Below, piece after piece: positions 42,163 through 50,302 of a DNA stretch of 64,000 nucleotides; position 1 is the first letter of the stretch; each line of letters opens with the position of its first letter. The translations under genes were made by a program, and so were the position numbers. Source of the stretch: Alkalimonas cellulosilytica (lineage in GTDB: Bacteria > Pseudomonadota > Gammaproteobacteria > Enterobacterales > Alteromonadaceae); NCBI RefSeq assembly GCF_036325985.1, contig NZ_JAUHLI010000002.1, forward strand, positions 309,205-373,204, written 5' to 3'. The notes below the pieces were generated by a model, which was not told the DNA's origin, did no database searches, and saw only the letters and a list, made by a program, of their open reading frames with translations.

Positions 42163-42235
42163 TAAATCATCATGGATGCAATCTAGGTACCGTTAACATA
42201 TAGAAATTGCTCTGAGCTGTCAAAAGCAAATCGTA

Positions 42236-44995
42236 TCAACTAGTTTCCAACTCAGTGATGAGCTGTGCTGCATCCATAAAGCGCAGATGACTGTGGCTTG
42301 GCGTGCTGCTTGTTGCGAGGAAGATGGCATCGTAATCCGGGGATAGCAACAGGTAAAAAAAGTGAATAAATTGATTGAGGCTCAACTGCTCTGTTGCATT
42401 GCTGATGCGCTCAGTCAGGTCAAACTGCAAATCGTCCTGGCCTATCGCCAGCCATAATCGTTTGGCACGACTGCTTAAACTGGTATCTTTGTCCTGCAAT
42501 TGGTTTAGTAAGCCTTGCTTTAATTCCTGAAATTCGCTCTCACTCAATTGCTCCAGCTCAGCCAGGAAAGTTCGGTAGAATTGGACGGTAGCTTGGTAAA
42601 GCTGTTCACAGTCACTGTTTGGTGACTGGATGTAAAAGGCCAGGCCAGGCATGGTATTCACCGGCACATAACCAGTACCTACCAGGTACCCCAGTTGCTG
42701 CTCTGTCCGCAGCTGATGGAAATAGCGTGGGGCTAATAAGTGGTTGGCAAGCATAAAACGAGCAATTTGCTCGGGTGATTTATCGGCTGCTGGCAAGTAA
42801 ATCACCAGAGCGTGATCAGGATGATCCACTGCAATGTTAAGCCAAACCGGGCCATGACCATGCACAGAGCGCTCCGGGACCGATAAAGGCGCACAGTGCT
42901 GCCGTTTCGCCAGCCAGTGGCCTAACCGTTGCTGCAACTCCGCAGCATCGTGTTGTTGCCAGTTTCCCGCCATAAAAGCTTCAATATGCAGTTGTTGCAG
43001 CAATTGCTGATGAAAGCTGGCAAAGGCATCCAACTGCATGTCTTCCAACTCCAGCAGCAGTACATCAATGGCTGGATTGAGCGGATGTAAAATCGCTGAC
43101 AGTTGGCTGAACAGGCTGGCGACCGGTTTGTTTTTATGGCTATCCCGCCAGTGTCGCATCAACTGTTGCTTAATTTCTTCAAAGCGCCCGGCCCGCACTT
43201 CAAACTGATCCAGATGTTGCAGCACATCCAATAACAACTGGATCTGATTATTCGTCAGGCCATAACTGTGAATGCTGATGCCCTGTTTTTGCACATGCAA
43301 GCTGTACCCAAGGCCGGCTGTGCTGGCCGGATAAAGTGCTTGTTGAATTTCATCGTTCAGCAATTCAACCCAGAGCCGGGTGGCAGCCAGCTGCCAGCAA
43401 CTCTTTATGCTGCATGGTAAGCTGAGCTGCAGGTAGATATGGCCCTTAGGAGTATGAAAGTCGGCGTCTGGTTTAAACCATAAAGTGAGCGCTTTATCCC
43501 GGTAGATGCAATCAGGCTTTTCCTGGGTCGCATCTGCCGGCAAAAGGTGCAGCTCATCCACCAGATAGGGGTTCGGCTGTGGTAGCTGAAAGCTTGGCTC
43601 AGGTTGAAGCTTTGCCAGTGACTGCAGCCATGCTGCTGCAAGAGGTTGAACCTGATAAGGTGTTTGATACCAACGCGCTTTTTGATTAGTAGTCAGGCCT
43701 GGTGCAATCAGCATCAGCCGCATATTGGTTGGTTGGAAATAATTCAGCACCTGACGATACAGAGTCTCTGGCGGAGTTTCCATCCGGTAGTCACCAAAAA
43801 CGATGTCTTCGATTGGGTAATGATGCATATTGACCGCCAGCTCAGTCGCTGTTTGTTCGGTGGTGCTTGGTTCCTGATAACTGAAGGACCACTGCAGCAA
43901 CTGTTGTCGCTCGCGATAGAGATGGAGTGGGAAGGGTGCCTGTTTCAGCATGGCAAGATACTGGAACACCATCTGGGTAATCTGCTCGGTCGATGCCATG
44001 CCGGCTTGAGTCAGTTCACAGGAAATACTGAAATCTTTAAAGTTGCTGCCATCAACACCACCACCGGCACTGAGCTGGTTGATCCAACCTGCCGACTTCA
44101 ATTTTGCATACAAAGATCCAGGTCCTTCATCACCCAGTAGGTGGGCAATGAAGCTGACCAATTTATAAGGATACCAACGTTGGATTCCGGGTAAGGCAAA
44201 GCTCAGCACCAGCTTGTGCATCTCTTTGTGTGGCTCCACCTTCAGCTCAATACCCAGTTGCTCCGGTAAGTACAATGGCTCATCCAGCCAGTCGCGTTGA
44301 CACTCCCCCTGAGGCAGGGCGGCAAAGTAGTGTTCAGCCCATTGTTGCTGGGTATTGAGCGCATCCGGCGCCACCAGGACCAACGTCATTTGGCTGGCCA
44401 GGTAGTAACGCTGATAAAAAGCCAGCAAACTATCGCGCAGGCTTTGTTCTGGGAGGTCGACCAGAGTTTGCAGGTTGCCAACCGAAAATTTAGCGAAAGG
44501 GTGCGCCGGGTTGACGGTTTCCTTGTGCACCTGATAAATCCGGCGGCCGTCATCTTTTAGTTTGAGCGTGAACTCAGCTTCGATGGCCTGACGCTCTTTC
44601 TCGATATAACTCTCAGCGAACAATGGGTGAGCAAACATATCAGCGAAACGCTGCAAGCCATAGGCAAAGTGTTCGGTGTCGCTATCAAAAAAGTAGGTAC
44701 TGTGTTCAGTTCCGGTCCAGGCATTACTGCTACCACCATGATGGCTGACAAACTGTTGAAAACTGCCTGCCACCGGGTAATGTTTGCTGCCAAGAAACAG
44801 CATATGCTCGGTAAAGTGCGCTAAACCCTGGCGCTGCGGCGGATCATCGAAGTGACCGGCCCGGATGCAAAGGGCTGCCGCACTTTTTTCTGCATCGCTT
44901 TGCTGAACAAGCAGTACAGCCAGGCCGTTGTCCAGCACCAGGTGTTTGTACTGTTTTTGGTCGTTAGGACTTTGCTTTATCTTGGTTTTTTTCAA
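42236..44995 (-). CDS. Insulinase-family (M16) protease, pitrilysin-like
   Basis: A 919-residue zinc protease. The inverted zinc motif HFTEH is at 60-64 and the third ligand region ERQAIEAE at 134-141. The middle and C-terminal M16 repeats follow (including LLAPRYFHQLRTEQQLGYLVGTGYVPV near 770), as in E. coli protease III (962 residues). The N-terminus (MKKTKIKQSPNDQKQYKHLV) has no signal peptide, unlike the periplasmic E. coli enzyme, so this one is probably cytoplasmic and closer to eukaryotic-type insulysins in location. The substrate is likely short unfolded peptides. Confidence 0.93.
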   Translation of the reverse strand: MKKTKIKQSPNDQKQYKHLVLDNGLAVLLVQQSDAEKSAAALCIRAGHFDDPPQRQGLAHFTEHMLFLGSKHYPVAGSFQQFVSHHGGSSNAWTGTEHSTYFFDSDTEHFAYGLQRFADMFAHPLFAESYIEKERQAIEAEFTLKLKDDGRRIYQVHKETVNPAHPFAKFSVGNLQTLVDLPEQSLRDSLLAFYQRYYLASQMTLVLVAPDALNTQQQWAEHYFAALPQGECQRDWLDEPLYLPEQLGIELKVEPHKEMHKLVLSFALPGIQRWYPYKLVSFIAHLLGDEGPGSLYAKLKSAGWINQLSAGGGVDGSNFKDFSISCELTQAGMASTEQITQMVFQYLAMLKQAPFPLHLYRERQQLLQWSFSYQEPSTTEQTATELAVNMHHYPIEDIVFGDYRMETPPETLYRQVLNYFQPTNMRLMLIAPGLTTNQKARWYQTPYQVQPLAAAWLQSLAKLQPEPSFQLPQPNPYLVDELHLLPADATQEKPDCIYRDKALTLWFKPDADFHTPKGHIYLQLSLPCSIKSCWQLAATRLWVELLNDEIQQALYPASTAGLGYSLHVQKQGISIHSYGLTNNQIQLLLDVLQHLDQFEVRAGRFEEIKQQLMRHWRDSHKNKPVASLFSQLSAILHPLNPAIDVLLLELEDMQLDAFASFHQQLLQQLHIEAFMAGNWQQHDAAELQQRLGHWLAKRQHCAPLSVPERSVHGHGPVWLNIAVDHPDHALVIYLPAADKSPEQIARFMLANHLLAPRYFHQLRTEQQLGYLVGTGYVPVNTMPGLAFYIQSPNSDCEQLYQATVQFYRTFLAELEQLSESEFQELKQGLLNQLQDKDTSLSSRAKRLWLAIGQDDLQFDLTERISNATEQLSLNQFIHFFYLLLSPDYDAIFLATSSTPSHSHLRFMDAAQLITELETS

Positions 44996-45181
44996 AAGTC
45001 TGCCTGCTGGGTTAAAAGGGACAACCGGCTTTGTGGGTGTTTTTCATGCCTTTAAGGAATAGCATAGCTTAAGTTTATGCCTTAATAACAGTTACTCATT
45101 GACGAATCTTTCATTATGATAGCGCACAATTTTTAGCCTGGTGTATCCAGGGCCTGACATTTCGGTAGTAGGTGGCAGTAG

Positions 45182-45670
45182 ATGGTCAACTTAGTGATTA
45201 TGCGTCATGGTGAGGCTGAAGCGCTGCAAAGCACAGATGCAAAACGACAACTGACTGCAAAAGGAAAAGCTGAGGTCAGTCGAATGGCCTCCTGGCTGCG
45301 GCAACATTACCCGGCTTTTGACAAAGTGATCTGTAGTCCTTACAGCAGGGCGCGTCAGACGGCTGAATTGATGTTGCTTAAACAGCCAGCAGGCTGCCAA
45401 TTGACCTTGTTGTCGGATCTGGTACCGGAAGGCGATCCGACTCAGGTTCAACTGTATTTGGATGCGCTATGGTCGACCGATGCGGAGCAGCGTATTTTGC
45501 TGGTTTCTCATATGCCGCTGGTCAGCTTTTTGGTGCAAACTTTTAGCAGTGCAGGCCAATGCCCGGTATTTGCTACGGCCGGTTTGGCGTGTTTGCAGTA
45601 TCAAGCCGGTGGCCATGGGCAATTGCTGGAAGCGACCTCACCACAAGATCTCAGCTTACTGCCGGTGTAA
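45182..45670 (+). CDS. sixA: Phosphohistidine phosphatase SixA
   Basis: A 162-residue histidine phosphatase: RHGEAE at about 8-13 (nucleophile His), the SPYSRARQTAELM region (Arg) and LVSHMPLVSFL (second His). SixA dephosphorylates HPt domains such as ArcB in E. coli and the nitrogen-PTS protein NPr. It is not next to fadJ as in E. coli but in the same general neighbourhood. It converges on smrB with a 5-base gap. Confidence 0.93.
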   Translation: MVNLVIMRHGEAEALQSTDAKRQLTAKGKAEVSRMASWLRQHYPAFDKVICSPYSRARQTAELMLLKQPAGCQLTLLSDLVPEGDPTQVQLYLDALWSTDAEQRILLVSHMPLVSFLVQTFSSAGQCPVFATAGLACLQYQAGGHGQLLEATSPQDLSLLPV

Positions 45671-45675
45671 TCCTT

Positions 45676-46239
45676 CTAGGGGAGATTGTCGCAGTCTTTA
45701 TCGGCGACAGCACCCTTGGGTAATGACAGCAGCAACAGCAAAGCACCATCGCGGCCCCAGCTGCGCGGGGCGGTATGAAATGCCCTCACATTGGGATGCT
45801 GAATTAACCAGTTAGGTACTTTCCGCGCTAAAATCCCCAGCCCTTTGCCATGAACAACACAAGCACAGTGCAGATGCTGCTGCTCACACCAGTGCAGTAA
45901 AGCTGCCAGCTCCAGTTTGGCTTGCTGTTGAGTCATGCCATGCAAATCCAGCGTCACCTGAGGTTGGATCTGGCCGCGTTTCAATGCCCTGGCCAACAGC
46001 GGATCTTCGCCCGGAGCCACATAACTTTGGGCGCCATCACCAGCGACATAGCCTTCGTATTGGTCTGAAAAATAAAACAGGGCCTGCTCGTTGGCCGGTA
46101 TCAGGGCTTTTGCTTTAGTTTTTGGCGTAACCGGAGTAGAATGATGCCACTTTTTATCCTGTACCAATGGCGAGGCGTCCGCGACAAGGTCACGGAATAA
46201 TTGACTTTCTTCCGGGCTTAGTTTGGTTTTATCTGGCAT
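45676..46239 (-). CDS. smrB: Smr-domain endonuclease SmrB
   Basis: I use the ATG at 46239 (187 residues) because the protein then starts MPDKTKLSPEE, aligned with E. coli SmrB; no strong ribosome binding site helps. The N-terminal region includes FYFSDQYEGYV, and the Smr domain holds LDLHGMTQQQAKLEL (nuclease-linked DLHG) and CVVHGKGLGILARKVPNWL (HGKG). SmrB cleaves mRNA between collided ribosomes to start rescue. It is divergent from prmB by 76 bases, as in E. coli. Confidence 0.94.
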   Translation of the reverse strand: MPDKTKLSPEESQLFRDLVADASPLVQDKKWHHSTPVTPKTKAKALIPANEQALFYFSDQYEGYVAGDGAQSYVAPGEDPLLARALKRGQIQPQVTLDLHGMTQQQAKLELAALLHWCEQQHLHCACVVHGKGLGILARKVPNWLIQHPNVRAFHTAPRSWGRDGALLLLLSLPKGAVADKDCDNLP

Positions 46240-46315
46240 GGTGCAAGTGTAATCAAACCTGCCGGTCAACACAAACCACTTCCGCTGCCTGCCTTACGAA
46301 TAAACTTGGACTATT

Positions 46316-47314
46316 ATGACTTCAGGCTCAGTGACCACAGGCTCAATCACCACAGAGAATGAGCAATCCCAGCCAGCTTCTTTGTTCACTCCAGCTTTGA
46401 TTGACGATGCTCTGGCGCAGTTGTGCAGCATACAGGACTGGTTGCGCTTTGCGGTCAGTAAAATGCATCAGGGCCAGGTGTATTTAGGCCATGGCACGGA
46501 CAACCCCTGGGATGAAGCTGCTAACTTAATGGCGGCTGTGCTGGCTTTACCCCCCATTACCGACGAGCATTTGTTTCAGGCCCGGTTGACCATGCAGGAG
46601 CGGCGCGACTTTCTGGCGCTGTTGCAACAGCGGATTGAGCAGCGGATACCAGCGGCTTATCTGACGCATCAGGCGTACTTTGCTGGCTTGCCATTTTATG
46701 TCGATGAGCGGGTTTTGGTACCACGTTCGCCGATAGCTGAACTGATCTTACAGGGTTTTAGTGAGCAGTTAGCGGGCCACCAGCCTGAGCGGATCCTGGA
46801 TTTATGTACCGGCTCCGGCTGCATTGCCATTGCCTGTGCTTATCAGTTCCCGGAGGCTGAAGTGGACGCTGTCGACATTAGCCCGGATGCGTTGACAGTA
46901 GCTGAATACAACATTGCAGAGCATCAGCTTGAGCATCGGGTCTTCCCTTTGTTGTCGGATGTATTTGCTGGCCTGGCCGGGCAGCAGTACGATTTAATTG
47001 TCACCAATCCGCCTTATGTGGATGCCGAAGATATGGCGGACTTACCGGCTGAGTTTCTGCACGAGCCTGAGCTTGGTCTTGCATCCGGTGCTGATGGCTT
47101 GGCACTGACCCGGCAAATTTTGCAGCAAGCAGCTGAGCATCTGACTGAGCAGGGTGTATTGGTGTGTGAAGTGGGCAACAGCATGGTGGCATTGCAGGCG
47201 TTATTGCCTGATGTGCGGCTGCAATGGCTGGAGTTTGAGCAGGGCGGTACCGGGGTATTTGCCATTGATAAAGCAGAGCTGGTGCGCTGCCAGCAACAAC
47301 TGAAGGAGTTTTAA
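46316..47314 (+). CDS. prmB: Ribosomal protein L3 N5-glutamine methyltransferase PrmB
   Basis: A 332-residue SAM-dependent methyltransferase. The SAM motif LDLCTGSGCIAIACAYQF lies near residue 160 and the catalytic NPPY motif in VTNPPYVDAEDM near 228. The N-terminus (SVTTGSITTENEQ) is a low-complexity extension not typical of the family. PrmB methylates a glutamine of L3 to aid 50S assembly. aroC begins with no gap after its stop codon, and an AAGGAG in its last codons serves as the aroC ribosome binding site. Confidence 0.95.
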   Translation: MTSGSVTTGSITTENEQSQPASLFTPALIDDALAQLCSIQDWLRFAVSKMHQGQVYLGHGTDNPWDEAANLMAAVLALPPITDEHLFQARLTMQERRDFLALLQQRIEQRIPAAYLTHQAYFAGLPFYVDERVLVPRSPIAELILQGFSEQLAGHQPERILDLCTGSGCIAIACAYQFPEAEVDAVDISPDALTVAEYNIAEHQLEHRVFPLLSDVFAGLAGQQYDLIVTNPPYVDAEDMADLPAEFLHEPELGLASGADGLALTRQILQQAAEHLTEQGVLVCEVGNSMVALQALLPDVRLQWLEFEQGGTGVFAIDKAELVRCQQQLKEF

Positions 47315-48433
47315 ATGGCAGGCAATAGCATTGGCCAGTTGTTTCGGGTAACCACCTTTGGTGAGAGCCATGGCCCGGCCATCGGCGGTATTGTGGATGG
47401 TTGTCCACCGGGACTTCGGATCACAGCAGAAGAGTTGCAGCAGGATTTAGATCGGCGTAAGCCCGGCACCTCTCGCTATACCACAGCCCGGCGTGAAGCC
47501 GATGAGGTGAAGATTTTATCTGGCGTGTTCGAAGGCATCAGTACCGGCTGTTCCATTGGCTTATTGATTGAAAATACCGACCAGCGTTCGCAGGATTACT
47601 CGAAAATCAAAGATGTGTTTCGTCCTGGCCATGCGGATTACACTTACTGGCATAAGTTTGGTATTCGCGATTACCGCGGCGGTGGTCGCTCTTCCGCTCG
47701 TGAAACGGCCATCCGGGTTGCTGCTGGCGCCATTGCCAAAAAATACCTGAAAGAAAAGTTCGGCATGGAGATTCGTGGTTATCTGGCCCAGTTAGGCCCT
47801 GTTGCGGTGGACCCGGTAGTGATGGAGCAAGCGCATTGGGATGAAGTGAACAACAACCCTTTCTTTTGCCCGGATCCGGGTAAACTGGAAGCGCTGGATG
47901 TTTACATGCGTGAGCTGAAAAAAGAGGGGGATTCGGTCGGTGCCCGGGTCAATGTGGTCGCAAGCCGAGTCCCTGTCGGCTTGGGAGAGCCGGTATTTGA
48001 TCGGCTTGATGCCGATATTGCCCATGCCATGATGAGCATCAATGCAGTCAAAGCGGTAGAAATCGGCGATGGTTTTGCAGTGGTAGAGCAAAAAGGCTCG
48101 ACCCATCGTGATGAATTAACGCCACAGGGCTTTAGTGCCAATCATGCCGGTGGTGTGCTGGGCGGCATCAGCAGTGGGCAGGATATTCGGGTGAGTATTG
48201 CGCTTAAACCGACTTCCAGCATCAGCATTCCAGGCAAGAGCATCAATCTGGACGGTGAACCGGTGGATATGCTGACCAAGGGCCGGCACGATCCCTGTGT
48301 TGGGATCCGGGCCGTACCGATTGCTGAAGCCATGCTGGCCATTGTGTTGATGGATCATCTGCTGCGTCATCGGGCTCAGAACCCCGATGTGGTGTGCAAC
48401 ACACCGGATATTGCCCGCCTGCAAGACGAATGA
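47315..48433 (+). CDS. aroC: Chorismate synthase
   Basis: A 372-residue enzyme with all three signature segments: GNSIGQLFRVTTFGESHG at the N-terminus, the arginine-rich GGGRSSARETAIRVAAGA near residue 125-142, and RAQNPDVVCNTP-type C-terminus. It makes chorismate from EPSP with reduced FMN in the cytoplasm, the last shared step for aromatic amino acids, folate and quinones. The length equals the family norm. It overlaps the next (transporter) gene by 4 bases. Confidence 0.97.
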   Translation: MAGNSIGQLFRVTTFGESHGPAIGGIVDGCPPGLRITAEELQQDLDRRKPGTSRYTTARREADEVKILSGVFEGISTGCSIGLLIENTDQRSQDYSKIKDVFRPGHADYTYWHKFGIRDYRGGGRSSARETAIRVAAGAIAKKYLKEKFGMEIRGYLAQLGPVAVDPVVMEQAHWDEVNNNPFFCPDPGKLEALDVYMRELKKEGDSVGARVNVVASRVPVGLGEPVFDRLDADIAHAMMSINAVKAVEIGDGFAVVEQKGSTHRDELTPQGFSANHAGGVLGGISSGQDIRVSIALKPTSSISIPGKSINLDGEPVDMLTKGRHDPCVGIRAVPIAEAMLAIVLMDHLLRHRAQNPDVVCNTPDIARLQDE

Positions 48434-49617
48434 GTGGACTGCCAACACAGCATGCTGTACCAGCTTTAGTACTGGCTTACTTTGCTTACTATGGTGTGCT
48501 GGGCATTTTTATTCCGTATCTGGGGCTGTTTCTTGATGGTCGCGGCCTAAGTTCGTACGACATTGGCCTGCTGCTGGCTTTGGTCACAGCGACCCGCATT
48601 GTAGGGCCAAGCCTTTGGTCCCTCGTTGCGGAGCGGCAAGGGCGCCCGCTGCGTATCATGCGGCTGGGCGCTGTGCTGGCCTTGCTTGGTTGGCTTAGCA
48701 GCTTCTTCGACTACGGCTTTTGGCTCTTATTGCTTGGCTTTAGTCTTTTCAGTTTTTTCTGGACTGCTATCCTGCCGCAACTGGAAGTCACCACCTTTCA
48801 CTTCTTGAATGATAATACCAGCCGTTATAGCCGCATTCGCAGCAGTGGTAGTGTCGGCTACATTGTATTGGTGCTGGTGGGTGGGGTTTTGCTGCAAAGC
48901 TTCGGCACCGAGGCGCTGCCCTATGGCGCCGCCTTGCTGATGTTGCTGCTGATTGGCAGTTTGTTTTTATTACCAGAGCTTAGCGCGCCGACAGAAAACA
49001 GCGCAGAGCGAAAGGGCTTTGGCCGATTATTAACGCAGCCGGTGTTTCTCTGCTTTATGGGGGCGGCTTTTATTTTGCAGATGAGCTTTGCCCCTTTTTA
49101 TGGTTTTTTCACCTTGTATGCCCGTGATCTGGGCTACAGCGGGGTAGCCACCGGGCTTTTTATCAGCCTGGCGGTGTTGGCCGAAATTATCGCTTTTTTC
49201 TGGATGGGGGCTTTGCTCAAGCAGCGCAGTTACCGGTTGGTGCTGAGCTGTTGTTATGGCCTGACCATGGTCCGGTGGTTGATGCTGGCTTACCTTGCGC
49301 ACTCGCCGCTCTGGCTGGCGGTCAGTATGCTGATGCATGCTGGCAGTTTCGCCATTGCGCATAGCTGTGCCATGCAATTTGTGCAGCATTATTTTCCGAA
49401 AGCATTACGCAGCCGGGGGCAGGCCCTGTATGCCGGTTTGATTTTTGGTGGCGGTGGCGCTGTCGGTGCTTATGCCGCCGGCATCTTGTGGCAGGATGGT
49501 GCTGGTGCAACCCAAACCTTTGTTATCGCAGCCATCACAGCCGGAGTGGCGATGCTGTGTGCGCTTTGTCTGCCGGCTCAGGTACACGCCGAGCCTTCAA
49601 AAAGAGCGGCTCACTGA
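48430..49617 (+). CDS. MFS transporter, HcaT/PPP-type
   Basis: Reading from the ATG at 48430 (ATGA overlap with aroC) gives 395 residues with about 12 hydrophobic segments. The opening (LVLAYFAYYGVLGIFIPYLGLFLDGRG) and the R-S-x-G-S-V-G-Y segment (SRIRSSGSVGYIV) are typical of the MFS_1-like family that includes E. coli HcaT. The substrate is unknown; nothing nearby suggests phenylpropionate use. It ends convergently with the TorF-like gene, overlapping it by 21 bases. Confidence 0.9.
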   Translation: MSGLPTQHAVPALVLAYFAYYGVLGIFIPYLGLFLDGRGLSSYDIGLLLALVTATRIVGPSLWSLVAERQGRPLRIMRLGAVLALLGWLSSFFDYGFWLLLLGFSLFSFFWTAILPQLEVTTFHFLNDNTSRYSRIRSSGSVGYIVLVLVGGVLLQSFGTEALPYGAALLMLLLIGSLFLLPELSAPTENSAERKGFGRLLTQPVFLCFMGAAFILQMSFAPFYGFFTLYARDLGYSGVATGLFISLAVLAEIIAFFWMGALLKQRSYRLVLSCCYGLTMVRWLMLAYLAHSPLWLAVSMLMHAGSFAIAHSCAMQFVQHYFPKALRSRGQALYAGLIFGGGGAVGAYAAGILWQDGAGATQTFVIAAITAGVAMLCALCLPAQVHAEPSKRAAH

Positions 49618-50283
49618 CAATACCAGGGCATCATCGCCCCAGCGCTCTTTGAGGGTTGTGGTGTGCAGGCCAGCGCTCAGGACAAAGCCAGCCAGCTCGG
49701 TGCTTAACACCAGCTCGGCATGGAAAAACCCGGATTTTCCTTCCCAGTCGTAGCTATCTTTATCGAATGAATGCGAGCGATCCAGGCCTGCCTGCAGGGT
49801 CCAGCCTGGGCTAAGCGCGAAGCTCCGGGCAATCTTCACCACCAGATGACCACCACCAAAGCCAAAATAATCGTTGCTGTACCACAGTGATAATTCATAC
49901 GGGTTTCTGTTCAGTATCACGTGCACTTCACGAAAGTTGAGGTCCGAGCTGTAGCTGCGGCCATGGTAGGTGTACTGGGACAGTCCAACATCCAGGCCAA
50001 AGTCTTTAAACTGGTGGTAGTAACCCAGGTAGCCATCGAACTCTACCTTGGTCCCTTCGCCGAAGTCGACATTCGAGCCCCAAAAACCGGCATAGAAGCC
50101 ATTGCCAGCCTCCCAGACTAACCCCGGCTGAAAAGCTGGTTTCTTATCCGTTTGGCTTACGCCATTGAACAGATAATTGTTGGTCACTGCCAGCTCCAGG
50201 GTCCAGTTGGCCTGAGCTGGTAGCAAATTACCGCACAGCAAAGTGCTGCCAAGTAAAGTTGTAGCTATTAATGATGGCTTCAT
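49597..50283 (-). CDS. TorF-family putative porin (outer-membrane beta-barrel)
   Basis: A 228-residue protein with a signal peptide (MKPSLIATTLLGSTLLCGNLLPAQA) and a barrel of amphipathic strands. The opening WTLELAVTNNYLFNGVSQTDKKPAFQPGLVWEAGNGFYAGFWGS segment (positions 26-70) is the hallmark of the TIGR02001/TorF family. The protein ends in Phe (LSVSRSF). The family is widespread, but the cargo is unknown. Its stop codon lies inside the end of the convergent transporter gene. Confidence 0.9.
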   Translation of the reverse strand: MKPSLIATTLLGSTLLCGNLLPAQANWTLELAVTNNYLFNGVSQTDKKPAFQPGLVWEAGNGFYAGFWGSNVDFGEGTKVEFDGYLGYYHQFKDFGLDVGLSQYTYHGRSYSSDLNFREVHVILNRNPYELSLWYSNDYFGFGGGHLVVKIARSFALSPGWTLQAGLDRSHSFDKDSYDWEGKSGFFHAELVLSTELAGFVLSAGLHTTTLKERWGDDALVLSVSRSF

Positions 50284-50302
50284 AGGAACTCCTGTGCAGT
50301 GT

